This document shows positions 18,066-26,133 of a stretch of 64,000 bases of DNA, in pieces. Origin of the DNA: Flavobacteriaceae bacterium EG-1. Lineage in GTDB: Bacteria > Bacteroidota > Bacteroidia > Flavobacteriales > Flavobacteriaceae. The translations under genes were made by a program, and so were the position numbers. The number at the start of each line of letters is the position of its first letter. Position 1 is the first letter of the stretch. The DNA lies in NCBI RefSeq assembly GCF_009649685.1, contig NZ_WJPK01000001.1:996760-1060759 (forward strand), read 5' to 3'. The notes under the pieces are model-generated. The model was not told where the DNA came from. It did not search any database and worked only from the letters and a program-made list of their open reading frames with translations.

Positions 18066-18974
18066 TTAGTTTTTATAATAACAGCTGATAAAAATCAGTA
18101 TAGCCAAGAAAAATGTACTAAGTGCCAATTTCTTTAGCTCTGGGTCTAACAATACTGGTTCTTTGATATTATACACCTTAAACAAATGTACGAAAATCAA
18201 TACAAATGCAATTAAAGGTAGGTATACAAGCCAATTATTAAAACTTGTAACCATAAAAAGACCAATACATAGAAAAGAAATTAACAATAATAAATAATGG
18301 TATTTCTTTCCATTTTCAAACCCCATCAATACTACTAACGTATTCTTTTGAGATTTCTTATCAGTCTCGTAATCTCTGAGGTTATTTAAGTTTAAAACTG
18401 CAGTACAAAGTAGTCCAATACTTATAGCTGGCAGTAAAGATAAAAGTGTTATATACTTGGTATATAGAAACATTGAACCTAATACAGCTACAAGTCCAAA
18501 AAATAAAAAGACAAATAAATCACCAAGACCACTATAACCGTAAGCAGATTTTCCAACTGTATATTTAATTGCCGCCCAAATACTTAAAATTCCTAATATT
18601 GAGAAGAGTATTAAATATTTTGGTTCCTCCAATCCAAAAGCTGCATACAAAAGGAAACTTACAAGAACTATGCAAATTATTATAGAAATTAATATACCTT
18701 TCTTTAATTCAGCACGAGTAAGTAGTCCTGATTGCAATGCGCGTTTGGGCCCAATTCGATTATCATTATCGGTACCTTTTACACCATCGCCATAATCATT
18801 TGCGAAGTTTGAAGTAATCTGAAATCCAATAGTCGTCAATAGTGCAAGAATGAAAATTAATGTATCACTTTTTTCATGATATTTTGCAATAGCAGAACCT
18901 ACAATAATTCCGGAAACAGAAAGTGGTAATGTACGTAACCTAGCAGCATTTAACCATGCCTTAATTTTCGTCAA
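18066..18974 (-). CDS. menA: 1,4-Dihydroxy-2-naphthoate polyprenyltransferase, MenA
   Basis: 302 residues with about eight to nine membrane segments, a UbiA-family prenyltransferase. The first Asp-rich motif is NDYGDGVKGTDND (about residues 59-71) and the second is NNLRDYETDKKSQK (about 197-210); N-terminal AARLRTLPLSVSG is typical of MenA. It attaches the prenyl tail to DHNA and removes the carboxyl group, giving demethylmenaquinone. The start is TTG at 18974, two bases after the stop of the SPOR gene; family alignment from memory supports this position and no ATG is close, so a real TTG start with translational coupling is likely. Confidence 0.92.
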   Translation of the reverse strand: MTKIKAWLNAARLRTLPLSVSGIIVGSAIAKYHEKSDTLIFILALLTTIGFQITSNFANDYGDGVKGTDNDNRIGPKRALQSGLLTRAELKKGILISIIICIVLVSFLLYAAFGLEEPKYLILFSILGILSIWAAIKYTVGKSAYGYSGLGDLFVFLFFGLVAVLGSMFLYTKYITLLSLLPAISIGLLCTAVLNLNNLRDYETDKKSQKNTLVVLMGFENGKKYHYLLLLISFLCIGLFMVTSFNNWLVYLPLIAFVLIFVHLFKVYNIKEPVLLDPELKKLALSTFFLAILIFISCYYKN

Positions 18975-18976
18975 AA

Positions 18977-19579
18977 CTAATAAGGATCTTCTATTTGAAT
19001 TCGTTTACCTTCTTTATAAGATGCAACAAATGCATCTTGAAAACCTATATCTACCAATTCTGCTCTAAATTTCTGAGCCTCTTCTAAAGTGCCAAAGTTA
19101 CCAAGAGAATACGAGTAAAACGGATTAGTTTTTACAAACAATGTATTAGTTAAGGCCTCTGAAGCGAGAGCAACATTGTTATCTACAAAAGATTTTACCT
19201 GCACAGAATAAATAGTTTCTTTTTCTAAAAACTTTTTTGCTAAGTAAAAATCATTTACCAAACTTAGCTCTTCATTTTGTTGTTTTAGATTATCGATTCT
19301 AGATTTAATAGCATCTAAACTATCAATGGATACTAATAAATTGTTCTGTTGTTCATAAGAATTCTTATTCATACTTAATCCGGCTGTTAAACCAGTAACA
19401 GCTAATGTACCCGCCAAAAATAATGCTGTAATACCCCCAAGAACATTGCGTTGAATTTTACTAGTTTTCAATTCTTTGTTCTTAATTTTTATTTGATCTA
19501 AGAGTCGCTCATTTATTATTTGAGCTTTATCAATATCCTTATGTAATTCTAATAAATCACTTTCTTCTATAAAAGGCAT
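18977..19579 (-). CDS. Membrane-anchored SPOR-like protein in the men cluster
   Basis: 200 residues: a charged cytoplasmic N terminus with heptad character (about 1-45), one membrane segment (VLGGITALFLAGTLAVTGLTAG, about 46-68), a coiled coil (about 75-115), and a C-terminal domain of about 75 residues with the pattern of a SPOR peptidoglycan-binding fold: YSVQVKSF, then FYSYSLGNFGTLEEAQKFRA, then FQDAFVASYKEGKRI. SPOR domains bind glycan strands stripped of stem peptides, usually at division sites. It sits directly before menA, where other Flavobacteria, as far as I recall, have menB. Its role there is unknown; it is probably co-transcribed with menA. Confidence 0.75.
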   Translation of the reverse strand: MPFIEESDLLELHKDIDKAQIINERLLDQIKIKNKELKTSKIQRNVLGGITALFLAGTLAVTGLTAGLSMNKNSYEQQNNLLVSIDSLDAIKSRIDNLKQQNEELSLVNDFYLAKKFLEKETIYSVQVKSFVDNNVALASEALTNTLFVKTNPFYSYSLGNFGTLEEAQKFRAELVDIGFQDAFVASYKEGKRIQIEDPY

Positions 19580-19755
19580 GTATTCAGGGTTTTACAAGGT
19601 TTCATATAAAGTTAACCAAATAACATGAATGTTTTTCAATATGGATAACAGAATGTTGTAAAAGTAAAAATTTTAGTGGTAAAACCTAATTAAATCGTGG
19701 TCTATTTAATTGCATAAAAAACAATTGCCTAATTCTCAATTTAAGAATAGAATTT

Positions 19756-20589
19756 CTATTGAATTAAATAAACACCATCATCTTTAATGTCTATTTTACG
19801 AGCTTTATATAAAACACCAATCCCCTTTTTAAAAGTTTTTTTACTCATTTGAAGTGCTTTAGAAATTTCTTGCGGATTCGACTTATCGTGCAATGGTAAG
19901 AAACCATTTTGCGCAATAATTTTATTCAATATTTTTTCTGCTGTTGGTTCCAAACTTTCAACACCTAATGGTTGTAGCGAAACATCAACTTTATTATCAG
20001 GTCTTACATTTTTAATATATCCCTTAATTTTATCTCCTATTGCTATTTTTTGAAAAACCTCGTTATCATAAACAAGTCCTTTATAAGAATTATTTATAAT
20101 TACTTCCCAACCTAAATCGGTTAATCTAGTGATTATTAAATTTACTTCATCGCCATTTTTAATAGCTAAATTTTCATTGTCAATGAATTTTTCAAGTTTA
20201 TTTGATCCAACTAGTCTAAATGTTTTCTCATCTAGATAACAGTAAACTACATACCACTGATCTTCTTTCATTTTATCTCGTTGCTCACTAAAGGGTACTA
20301 ATAAATGTTTTTCCAAGCCCCAATCTAGAAATGCTCCAAATTGGTTGACTTCAGCTACACGTAACAAACTAAAAGTATTTCTTATAATAAAGGGGTCAAT
20401 ATTAGTAGCGACAGGTCTTTCCTCGTGATCGAGATAGCAAAACACTTTAATCACATCTCCTATTTCATAAGATTTAGGCACATATTTATTTGGTAACAAT
20501 ATTTCTGTACCCCCCTCACTACCTAAAAAAAGTCCTACACTGGTATCTCTTAAAATTTCCAGTTCGTTATAATTACCTAATTGAATCAT
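19756..20589 (-). CDS. CvfB-like S1 RNA-binding protein
   Basis: 277 residues with the CvfB layout: an N-terminal S1-like barrel (GLFLGSEGGTEILLPNKYVP), a second S1 domain (about 65-140, FGAFLDWGLEKHLLVPFSEQ), a third S1 domain (about 145-215, LGWEVIINNSYKGLVYDNEV and KIKGYIKNVRPDNKVDVSLQ) and a C-terminal winged helix (about 220-277, MSKKTFKKGIGVLYKARKI). CvfB proteins bind RNA and affect virulence-factor expression in Staphylococcus; the role in Bacteroidota is not known to me. Conserved neighbour of the men genes in this family. Confidence 0.85.
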   Translation of the reverse strand: MIQLGNYNELEILRDTSVGLFLGSEGGTEILLPNKYVPKSYEIGDVIKVFCYLDHEERPVATNIDPFIIRNTFSLLRVAEVNQFGAFLDWGLEKHLLVPFSEQRDKMKEDQWYVVYCYLDEKTFRLVGSNKLEKFIDNENLAIKNGDEVNLIITRLTDLGWEVIINNSYKGLVYDNEVFQKIAIGDKIKGYIKNVRPDNKVDVSLQPLGVESLEPTAEKILNKIIAQNGFLPLHDKSNPQEISKALQMSKKTFKKGIGVLYKARKIDIKDDGVYLIQ

Positions 20590-20622
20590 TTTGTAAAGGT
20601 ATATCTAAATTATAAGCAAAAA

Positions 20623-20652
20623 AAAACCGTCAAACAATTGCTTGACGGTTTT
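20623..20652 (-). terminator. Terminator after the DUF2853 gene
   Basis: Perfect inverted repeat AAAACCGTCAA / TTGACGGTTTT with an eight-base loop and flanking A and T runs, between the stop of the DUF2853 gene and the start of the CvfB-like gene. It divides the men block into an upstream and a downstream transcription unit, or attenuates between them. Confidence 0.85.
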
Positions 20653-20668
20653 CAATACTCATTAAAAT

Positions 20669-21016
20669 CTACTTATTGTAAACAGCTGCTTTCTTAAAGT
20701 GCTTGCATAACATATAGTAGATAACAGCACGATGTTTGTTTCTATTTGAAGAACCATAAGTATCCATAACACTTTTTATAGCCTCCATTAATTTAGGACT
20801 ATCATCAAGACCTAACTTTTTCATTAAATAGTTTTTCTTTACTGTATCTAATTCCTTTTGGTCACCACCAGATACTTTAGAAGCATCAAGATTATAAATA
20901 GCCGGACCAAGACCAATCGTTACCTTTTTTAAAAGATCCATATCTGGTGTTTCACCAAATTTGTCTTTAATATCCGCTACATACTTTACAATTAAATCGT
21001 CTCTTTTTGAACTCAT
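20669..21016 (-). CDS. DUF2853 family protein
   Basis: 115 residues, all helical in character, basic and soluble; MSSKRDDLIVKYVADIKDKF at the start and NKHRAVIYYMLCKHF at the end match the DUF2853 family, whose function is unknown (a structure is known for one member, but no activity). It lies 52 bases downstream of menD on the same strand and ahead of a strong terminator, so it is probably the last gene of the thioesterase-menF-menD unit. Confidence 0.85.
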   Translation of the reverse strand: MSSKRDDLIVKYVADIKDKFGETPDMDLLKKVTIGLGPAIYNLDASKVSGGDQKELDTVKKNYLMKKLGLDDSPKLMEAIKSVMDTYGSSNRNKHRAVIYYMLCKHFKKAAVYNK

Positions 21017-21068
21017 AATTAATGTGTTTAATAAATGTTTATAGTAATATGTTAATAGTTATGTATGG

Positions 21069-22817
21069 CTAAGATATGAAATCGAAATAATCGAGCAAAA
21101 TTTGATTGTTGATAGATTTAGGAGTTTTTATTTCTAATAACTTAGGATTTTCCGAAGGAGCGAAAAACTCTTTTAATATATTCTTTAAATTTTTTGAACT
21201 ATCAGTTGTAATAAACTTTATGTTATAGAGCTTACATAAATGAATGATTTGTAAGTTTTGCGGCGTTTCGAAATAAGTCTGAAAATTGGAAGTTTCACGG
21301 TGACCTGGCAAAATTCTAAAAATTCCCCCACCCTGATTATTAATAACAATTATTCTAAAATCATTCTTTAGATAATTGTTCCATAAACCATTACTATCAT
21401 ATAAAAAACTTAAATCACCCGTTATCAAAAGTGTTGGTGAGCTACTATAAATAGAAGCGCCAACCGCTGTAGACACACTACCGTCTATACCACTAGTACC
21501 TCTATTACAAAATACTTTTAGTGTAGCATTTAAATCAAATAATTGCGCATATCTAACAGTTGAGCTATTTGATAATTGCAATTGATAAGCATTCGGTATG
21601 CTTTCTAATATTTGCTTAAAAGCTACAAAATCAGAAAACGGAATAGTTTTTAAATATTCAGCACGTTTATCTTCGTAATAATTTTTCCTTGTATTCCAAA
21701 ATCCAAAATATTGGCTACTAACTGGAACTATATCTTTAATAAAGCTTTTAAAAAAAACATTTGGATGAACTTTAAAATGCTGTGTTAAACTATAAAATGT
21801 GTTATTGGCTTTTTTTGAATTTATATGCCAATGATGCTTGGGCTTATAATTTCTCAGAAAAGCTTTAATTTTTTTGGAAACAATTAATCCCCCAAATGTT
21901 AATAGTATATTTGGTTGAAGCGAATTAAATAGTTCTTCTTTATTATCAGATTTTTCTATAGGCGCAATTATACTATCAATACTGGAAAAAAATCTATCAT
22001 GATGTAAGTTAGATGTGGTTTCAGTTAAAAAAATTACCGAATCATCTGCTGCTAAAACATCAAGATATTCTTGATCAATATCATTTGGTGGGTTCGTACC
22101 AACCAATATTATTTTCCGATTTGCATTATTCCAAATAGAAATAAATTGTTCTAAATCAAACGAAAATGTTTCTTTATTTTTTGGTACAATATCATTGTAA
22201 GAGCTAACATTTTTAGAAACCATATTGTACAATGGTTCTTCAAAAGGAATATTAATATGTACCGGAATAGATTTAACACGTGCCATTGTTAATGCCTTTT
22301 CAAGCAAAGCATTATTATTTTCGATTACCTTTTTCTGAGCTGTTTCGATATCCTCCATTATTAACTCTGGAGCATACTTAATGATACAATCTGTAGCATG
22401 AGTTACATCTAATTTCAAATTTGCAGAATACCCAATATGCCGCTCAAAAACGTTGTCTTGGCGTATAGTTTGGCCATCACCAACATCAATTTTATAACTC
22501 GGTCTATCAGCAGATATTAACACAAGTGGAATATCACTATAGAATGCTTCTGCGACAGCAGGATAATAATTTAACAAAGCGCTACCAGAAGTACAAACAG
22601 CAGCTACTGGCTCCTTAAGTTGTTGCGCAATACCCATGGCAAAAAAAGCAGCACTGCGTTCATCAACAATACTAAAACATTTAAAAAATGAATCCTCAGT
22701 AAAACTTAAAGTTAATGGAGCGTTTCTTGAACCCGGAGAAATAACAACATTTCTAATTCCGTAAATCTTACATTGCTTAACTAATAGTTGCGCTGAGGGT
22801 ATACTTGATTGATCCAT
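21069..22817 (-). CDS. menD: 2-Succinyl-5-enolpyruvyl-6-hydroxy-3-cyclohexene-1-carboxylate synthase, MenD
   Basis: 582 residues, a thiamine-diphosphate enzyme that joins isochorismate and 2-oxoglutarate. Seen: VVISPGSRNAPLTLSF (about residues 21-36) with the GSRNAP signature specific to MenD, the conserved GSALLNYYPAVAEA, SADRPSYKIDVGDGQTIRQD and, in the cofactor half, NRGTSGIDGSVSTAVGAS and the ThDP motif GDLSFLYDSNGLWNN. I place the start at ATG 22817 because the longer frame from TTG 22841 overlaps a perfect promoter box. Downstream of menF; followed by DUF2853. Confidence 0.95.
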   Translation of the reverse strand: MDQSSIPSAQLLVKQCKIYGIRNVVISPGSRNAPLTLSFTEDSFFKCFSIVDERSAAFFAMGIAQQLKEPVAAVCTSGSALLNYYPAVAEAFYSDIPLVLISADRPSYKIDVGDGQTIRQDNVFERHIGYSANLKLDVTHATDCIIKYAPELIMEDIETAQKKVIENNNALLEKALTMARVKSIPVHINIPFEEPLYNMVSKNVSSYNDIVPKNKETFSFDLEQFISIWNNANRKIILVGTNPPNDIDQEYLDVLAADDSVIFLTETTSNLHHDRFFSSIDSIIAPIEKSDNKEELFNSLQPNILLTFGGLIVSKKIKAFLRNYKPKHHWHINSKKANNTFYSLTQHFKVHPNVFFKSFIKDIVPVSSQYFGFWNTRKNYYEDKRAEYLKTIPFSDFVAFKQILESIPNAYQLQLSNSSTVRYAQLFDLNATLKVFCNRGTSGIDGSVSTAVGASIYSSSPTLLITGDLSFLYDSNGLWNNYLKNDFRIIVINNQGGGIFRILPGHRETSNFQTYFETPQNLQIIHLCKLYNIKFITTDSSKNLKNILKEFFAPSENPKLLEIKTPKSINNQILLDYFDFIS

Positions 22818-22838
22818 AAATTTTGAACGTGTAACATA

Positions 22839-22869
22839 CAAAAATACGACCCAAGATTATGCTACCCAA
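22839..22869 (-). promoter_or_regulatory. Promoter of menD inside the men operon
   Basis: On the minus strand: TTG (22867-22869), 20 bases, TATTTTTG (22839-22846), a perfect Bacteroidota promoter match between menF and menD. It would let menD and DUF2853 be expressed without menF. Confidence 0.6.
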
Positions 22870-22874
22870 AATTA

Positions 22875-23912
22875 TTAATTGGAAAGCACTCGCAACATGG
22901 TACGGCTTTTATTCACTGTTTCTTGCCATTCATTTTCTGGGTTCGAATCTTTGGTAACCCCTCCCCCAACATATATTTTCATTTGGTTTTCAACTTGCTG
23001 CATGCATCTAAGATTTACATAAAGCGTTGTAGAGTTTTTTTCTCCAAAATTTAACTCCCCTAAAAAACCTGCATAAAACTCTCGATTATAGTTTTCATTT
23101 TCTATAATAAATCTCATGGCCTCCAATTTTGGAAATCCGCATACTGCGGGTGTTGGATGCAAAGCTCTTACAATATTATTTAGATTATTCGATTTTAGAT
23201 TACCTGTGATTTTTGTGCGCAAATGAAGCAAACTTCCGGCTCGAATTGTTTCTAATTCAGATACAAGCAAATTGTCTACTTCTCCTTTTAAAGCATTCAA
23301 AATATACTCTGTTACCAATGCTTGTTCATCTATTTCTTTTAAGCCCCAATAAGGTTTACTAACTCTTTTATATGGCAATGTACCCGCTAAAGACATTGTT
23401 GTAAGCAAATCTCCATTAGTTTGTAACAAAATTTCTGGAGTTGCTCCTAACCACAATCCAACTTTAGGATGAAACCATAAATAACAAAATGCATTTGTAT
23501 ATAAAGAAATTATTCTTTTAAAAAGTGTTATTGGTGATATATTATTTTCCACCATTATCTTACGAGAAAGCACTACTTTTCGAAATAATCCCGATTCAAT
23601 TTCTTGAATTGATTTTTTTAATAATGCGATATATGCATCGCGACCAGCATCCTGATTTAATTTTTGAACAATTGAATTTGATTCAGTATCTAAATCACAA
23701 TTAATTTCAGAATAAAATTCATCAACTTTAATGTAATAGGAATCCTTTTTTAGTTCAAAAGGAGCGAAAACAAAGCCAGTTTCACTATAATCCAAAACTT
23801 TATTTAGCACATCATTTTTCTGTAAAACAACTTGAATATCTGAATGTCTAGGTTTTCGATAAACCACAAACGGAAGCTGAGATTTCAACTGTTTTTCAAT
23901 ACGCTGCCACAT
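22875..23912 (-). CDS. menF: Isochorismate synthase, MenF type
   Basis: 345 residues of the chorismate-binding family. Motifs: VVLSRKIMVEN, WLGATPEILLQT, TTMSLAGTLPYKR, SELETIRAGSLLHLRT, ALHPTPAVCGFPK (the PTPAVCG segment typical of isochorismate synthases), REFYAGFLGELNF and IYVGGGVTKDSNPENEWQET. It converts chorismate to isochorismate, the entry step to menaquinone. Shorter than the E. coli enzyme (about 430) because the N-terminal part is reduced, as is common in Bacteroidota. It could in principle be a salicylate or siderophore enzyme (EntC-like), but menD next door makes MenF by far the best reading. Starts one base after the thioesterase stop. Confidence 0.92.
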   Translation of the reverse strand: MWQRIEKQLKSQLPFVVYRKPRHSDIQVVLQKNDVLNKVLDYSETGFVFAPFELKKDSYYIKVDEFYSEINCDLDTESNSIVQKLNQDAGRDAYIALLKKSIQEIESGLFRKVVLSRKIMVENNISPITLFKRIISLYTNAFCYLWFHPKVGLWLGATPEILLQTNGDLLTTMSLAGTLPYKRVSKPYWGLKEIDEQALVTEYILNALKGEVDNLLVSELETIRAGSLLHLRTKITGNLKSNNLNNIVRALHPTPAVCGFPKLEAMRFIIENENYNREFYAGFLGELNFGEKNSTTLYVNLRCMQQVENQMKIYVGGGVTKDSNPENEWQETVNKSRTMLRVLSN

Positions 23913-23913
23913 A

Positions 23914-24336
23914 TTACTTTTTTGGTAATGCTATTGTTGAAAGTCTACAAGAAGATATTAATTTACCATCGCCATTTGTAACTTTTATATCCCACAATTG
24001 TGTTGTACGACCTTTATGAATGGCTGTAGCAGTAGCATATACAAGTCCCTCTCTTATACCACCTACATGATTAGCAGTAATTTCGGTGCCACGTATCATT
24101 ATATCTTTTGCATTTAAGAATATATGTGCAGCAACACTACCAACACTTTCTGCTAAAGCAGCAGTTGCGCCACCATGTAGAACACCATCTGGTTGGTGTA
24201 CGGCAGGTGTAACGGGCATCGTGGCAGTCAAATAATCAGCTCCAACATCAACATACGTAATACCCAAAGTTTCCATTAAAGTATTTTTTGTGGTTTCGTT
24301 ACAGATTTTAAGTATCTTTTCTTGAAATTCATTCAT
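23914..24336 (-). CDS. PaaI-family hotdog thioesterase, probable DHNA-CoA thioesterase
   Basis: 140 residues from ATG 24336. Single hotdog domain with the PaaI/YdiI pattern: PAVHQPDGVLHGGATAALAE holds the active-site HGGA..ALAE helix (about residues 50-70), followed by GTEITANHVGGIREG and the last strand pair THIKVTNGDG-like IKVTNGDGKLISSCRLS. In other bacteria a thioesterase of this family removes CoA from DHNA-CoA before MenA; being the first gene of the menF-menD unit, it is the natural candidate here. The longer frame from TTG 24432 would add a hydrophobic segment that looks like translated leader DNA. Confidence 0.85.
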   Translation of the reverse strand: MNEFQEKILKICNETTKNTLMETLGITYVDVGADYLTATMPVTPAVHQPDGVLHGGATAALAESVGSVAAHIFLNAKDIMIRGTEITANHVGGIREGLVYATATAIHKGRTTQLWDIKVTNGDGKLISSCRLSTIALPKK

Positions 24337-24351
24337 AAAATCGAATTTTTG

Positions 24352-24384
24352 TAAAAATACTATTACCATCTTAATTATATTCAA
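24352..24384 (-). promoter_or_regulatory. Possible promoter of the thioesterase-menF-menD unit
   Basis: Minus strand: TTG (24382-24384), 22 bases, TATTTTTA (24352-24359), one mismatch to the consensus, 15 bases upstream of the ATG at 24336. It supports that shorter start. Confidence 0.4.
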
Positions 24385-24411
24385 GACTAGCTTAGCAATT
24401 TGAAATAAAAT

Positions 24412-25062
24412 ATGAATAGCATCGAAAAACAAAACTCATATACTACTACAAATACCTATACCACTTTAAATACATTAAACTCAAAGACAAAAAATATTTG
24501 GATTGTTTTTCATGGCATCGGATATTTAAGCCGTTATTTTATCAACTTTTTCGATACACTGAAGTCTGAAGAAAACTACATTATTGCTCCACAAGCTCCT
24601 TCTAAATACTATTTAAAAAACAAGTACAAACATGTAGGAGCGAGTTGGCTCACCAAAGAAAATACAAGAACAGAAATAGCAAATGTTTTAAATTCAATTG
24701 ATTCAGTTTTAGAAAACGAAAATTTACCTTCTGATCCAAATTTTATTGTTTTCGGGTTTTCACAGGGGGTCTCTATTGCAACTAGATGGGTGGCATTAAG
24801 AAAAATAAAATGCTCGCAATTAGTATGTTATGCAGGTGGTATACCTAAAGAACTACACGCTTTAGATTTTAAATTTTTAGAAAAAAATAATACAAAAGTG
24901 AGTATTATTATTGGAAATAAAGATGAGTACCTAACAAACGAAAGTATGCAAAAAGAAAACAAAAAAATTGAAATTTTATTTAATGGTAAAGCAAAATTTA
25001 TTCGATTTGAAGGTGGGCACGAAATTAAAAAAGATATAATTACCCAAATAGTGAAAGAATAA
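24412..25062 (+). CDS. Alpha/beta-hydrolase, carboxylesterase/phospholipase type
   Basis: 216 residues, no signal peptide. Conserved order of an esterase of the YpfH/Abhydrolase_2 kind: KNIWIVFHGIGYLSRYF (oxyanion strand and loop), FVFGFSQGVSIATRW with the nucleophile Ser in GFSQG (about residue 118), an Asp in IIIGNKDEYL and the His in EGGHEIKKD near the end. It hydrolyses an unknown ester. It is divergent from the menaquinone thioesterase; the nucleophile motif and length differ from MenH, so I do not assign it to that missing step. Confidence 0.82.
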   Translation: MNSIEKQNSYTTTNTYTTLNTLNSKTKNIWIVFHGIGYLSRYFINFFDTLKSEENYIIAPQAPSKYYLKNKYKHVGASWLTKENTRTEIANVLNSIDSVLENENLPSDPNFIVFGFSQGVSIATRWVALRKIKCSQLVCYAGGIPKELHALDFKFLEKNNTKVSIIIGNKDEYLTNESMQKENKKIEILFNGKAKFIRFEGGHEIKKDIITQIVKE

Positions 25063-25071
25063 TTTTAACGA

Positions 25072-25986
25072 CTACTCTGGTTTCGCAGCCGATTCTTCAG
25101 GAAAATATTCAATTTTACGAGTAGTATATAAGTTATCTGGAGCTATAATTTCCTTTACCCAATTACCAGAATCACCATTATCAAATTGATAAATATATTG
25201 ATGTACTTTTTCTGTATTTCCAATTAATGTTACAACTTTATTCTTAACACCACTTTGTACATAACTAATGCTTTTCTTCTCCAGCGGAACTAATTCCTTT
25301 TTTTCAGCTACATAATTAAATTGAGTTTCAGCTATCAATTGTTTATTCTTAAAAACTTTCTCAATAGCAGTAGATGGAATACCATCCATATAATTAGTAG
25401 TAAGTTCTGTTTTCGTGTTTTTGGTATCATCAATTGTAATATTAACAGTTTTCTTAATTACACCATTTAATTTATAAATCTCAGATGCACTATTTTCCTT
25501 TTTGGAATGTTCAATTAAAGTTTCATTTTCACCATCTGATCCGGAATGTAAAATTGCTATTAGATCTCCTTCCTCATTATAGGTATATTTATAACTATCT
25601 AAAAATTCTTTTTCATATGAAAAAACTTTTTCAATAACCAATCTTGGTTTAGTTTGTTCAACTGTATAAAAGTTTCCAAAAGAAATTGCCGGATCAAATT
25701 TACCCTCTCTATAATTCTCTGTTCGCTTCTCTTTTAATTCATCACCACTAAAGGTATAACGCGTAATATCATAATCAGTATCACTATAGCGCGTTACCGA
25801 CTTAATTAATCTTCCTATTTTATCAAATTCATATTCCTCCTTGCCATATTTGGTAACTACTAGGCAGGACTTCACTTTCCCTTTTAAGTCAAAATCTTCA
25901 ACCTTGAAAATTTGAGTCTCCTGTGCAGACAGCCTATAAAAGCAGAAAACAAAAAAGATGAATATTATTTTAATATTATTATTCAT
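25072..25986 (-). CDS. Secreted protein with YD-like repeats, unknown function
   Basis: 304 residues. N-terminal signal peptide (NIKIIFIFFVFCFYRLSAQ, cleavage after about residue 21). The mature part is a series of beta-hairpin modules such as YEFDKIGRLIKSVTRYSD, YTYNEEGDLIAILHSG and YQFDNGDSGNWVKEII, which resemble YD/RHS-type or toxin-antitoxin-immunity-like extracellular repeats found singly in many flavobacterial proteins. It should be periplasmic or surface-exposed. A box TAATTTTG (25991-25998, minus) lies only five bases before the ATG, which would mean an almost leaderless message if used. I do not recognise a function. Confidence 0.7.
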   Translation of the reverse strand: MNNNIKIIFIFFVFCFYRLSAQETQIFKVEDFDLKGKVKSCLVVTKYGKEEYEFDKIGRLIKSVTRYSDTDYDITRYTFSGDELKEKRTENYREGKFDPAISFGNFYTVEQTKPRLVIEKVFSYEKEFLDSYKYTYNEEGDLIAILHSGSDGENETLIEHSKKENSASEIYKLNGVIKKTVNITIDDTKNTKTELTTNYMDGIPSTAIEKVFKNKQLIAETQFNYVAEKKELVPLEKKSISYVQSGVKNKVVTLIGNTEKVHQYIYQFDNGDSGNWVKEIIAPDNLYTTRKIEYFPEESAAKPE

Positions 25987-26064
25987 ATGGCAAAATTACT
26001 TGTTATTCCTACAAATAGAAACAATTACCGTGCTAAATCTATACTAAGTTAATACAACGTAGTC

Positions 26065-26083
26065 TATTCAATTTTATTGAATA
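26065..26083. repeat. Inverted repeat upstream of the phosphoesterase gene
   Basis: TATTCAAT-TTT-ATTGAATA, a perfect 8-base inverted repeat with 3-base spacer. The right arm contains a TTG that is 16 bases upstream of a TATATTTA box (26096-26103) before the ATG at 26134, so a protein bound here would cover the -33 region. It could also just be AT-rich coincidence. Confidence 0.4.
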
Positions 26084-26133
26084 AAGTTTGACTTGTATAT
26101 TTAGCAACAAATATTTACTTAAAAATTAGAAAT

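Noticed and set aside
24412-25062. The esterase next to the men genes as the missing MenH
   Set aside because: Its nucleophile motif (GFSQG) and length are those of a carboxylesterase/phospholipase; MenH has a different motif and no other support exists.
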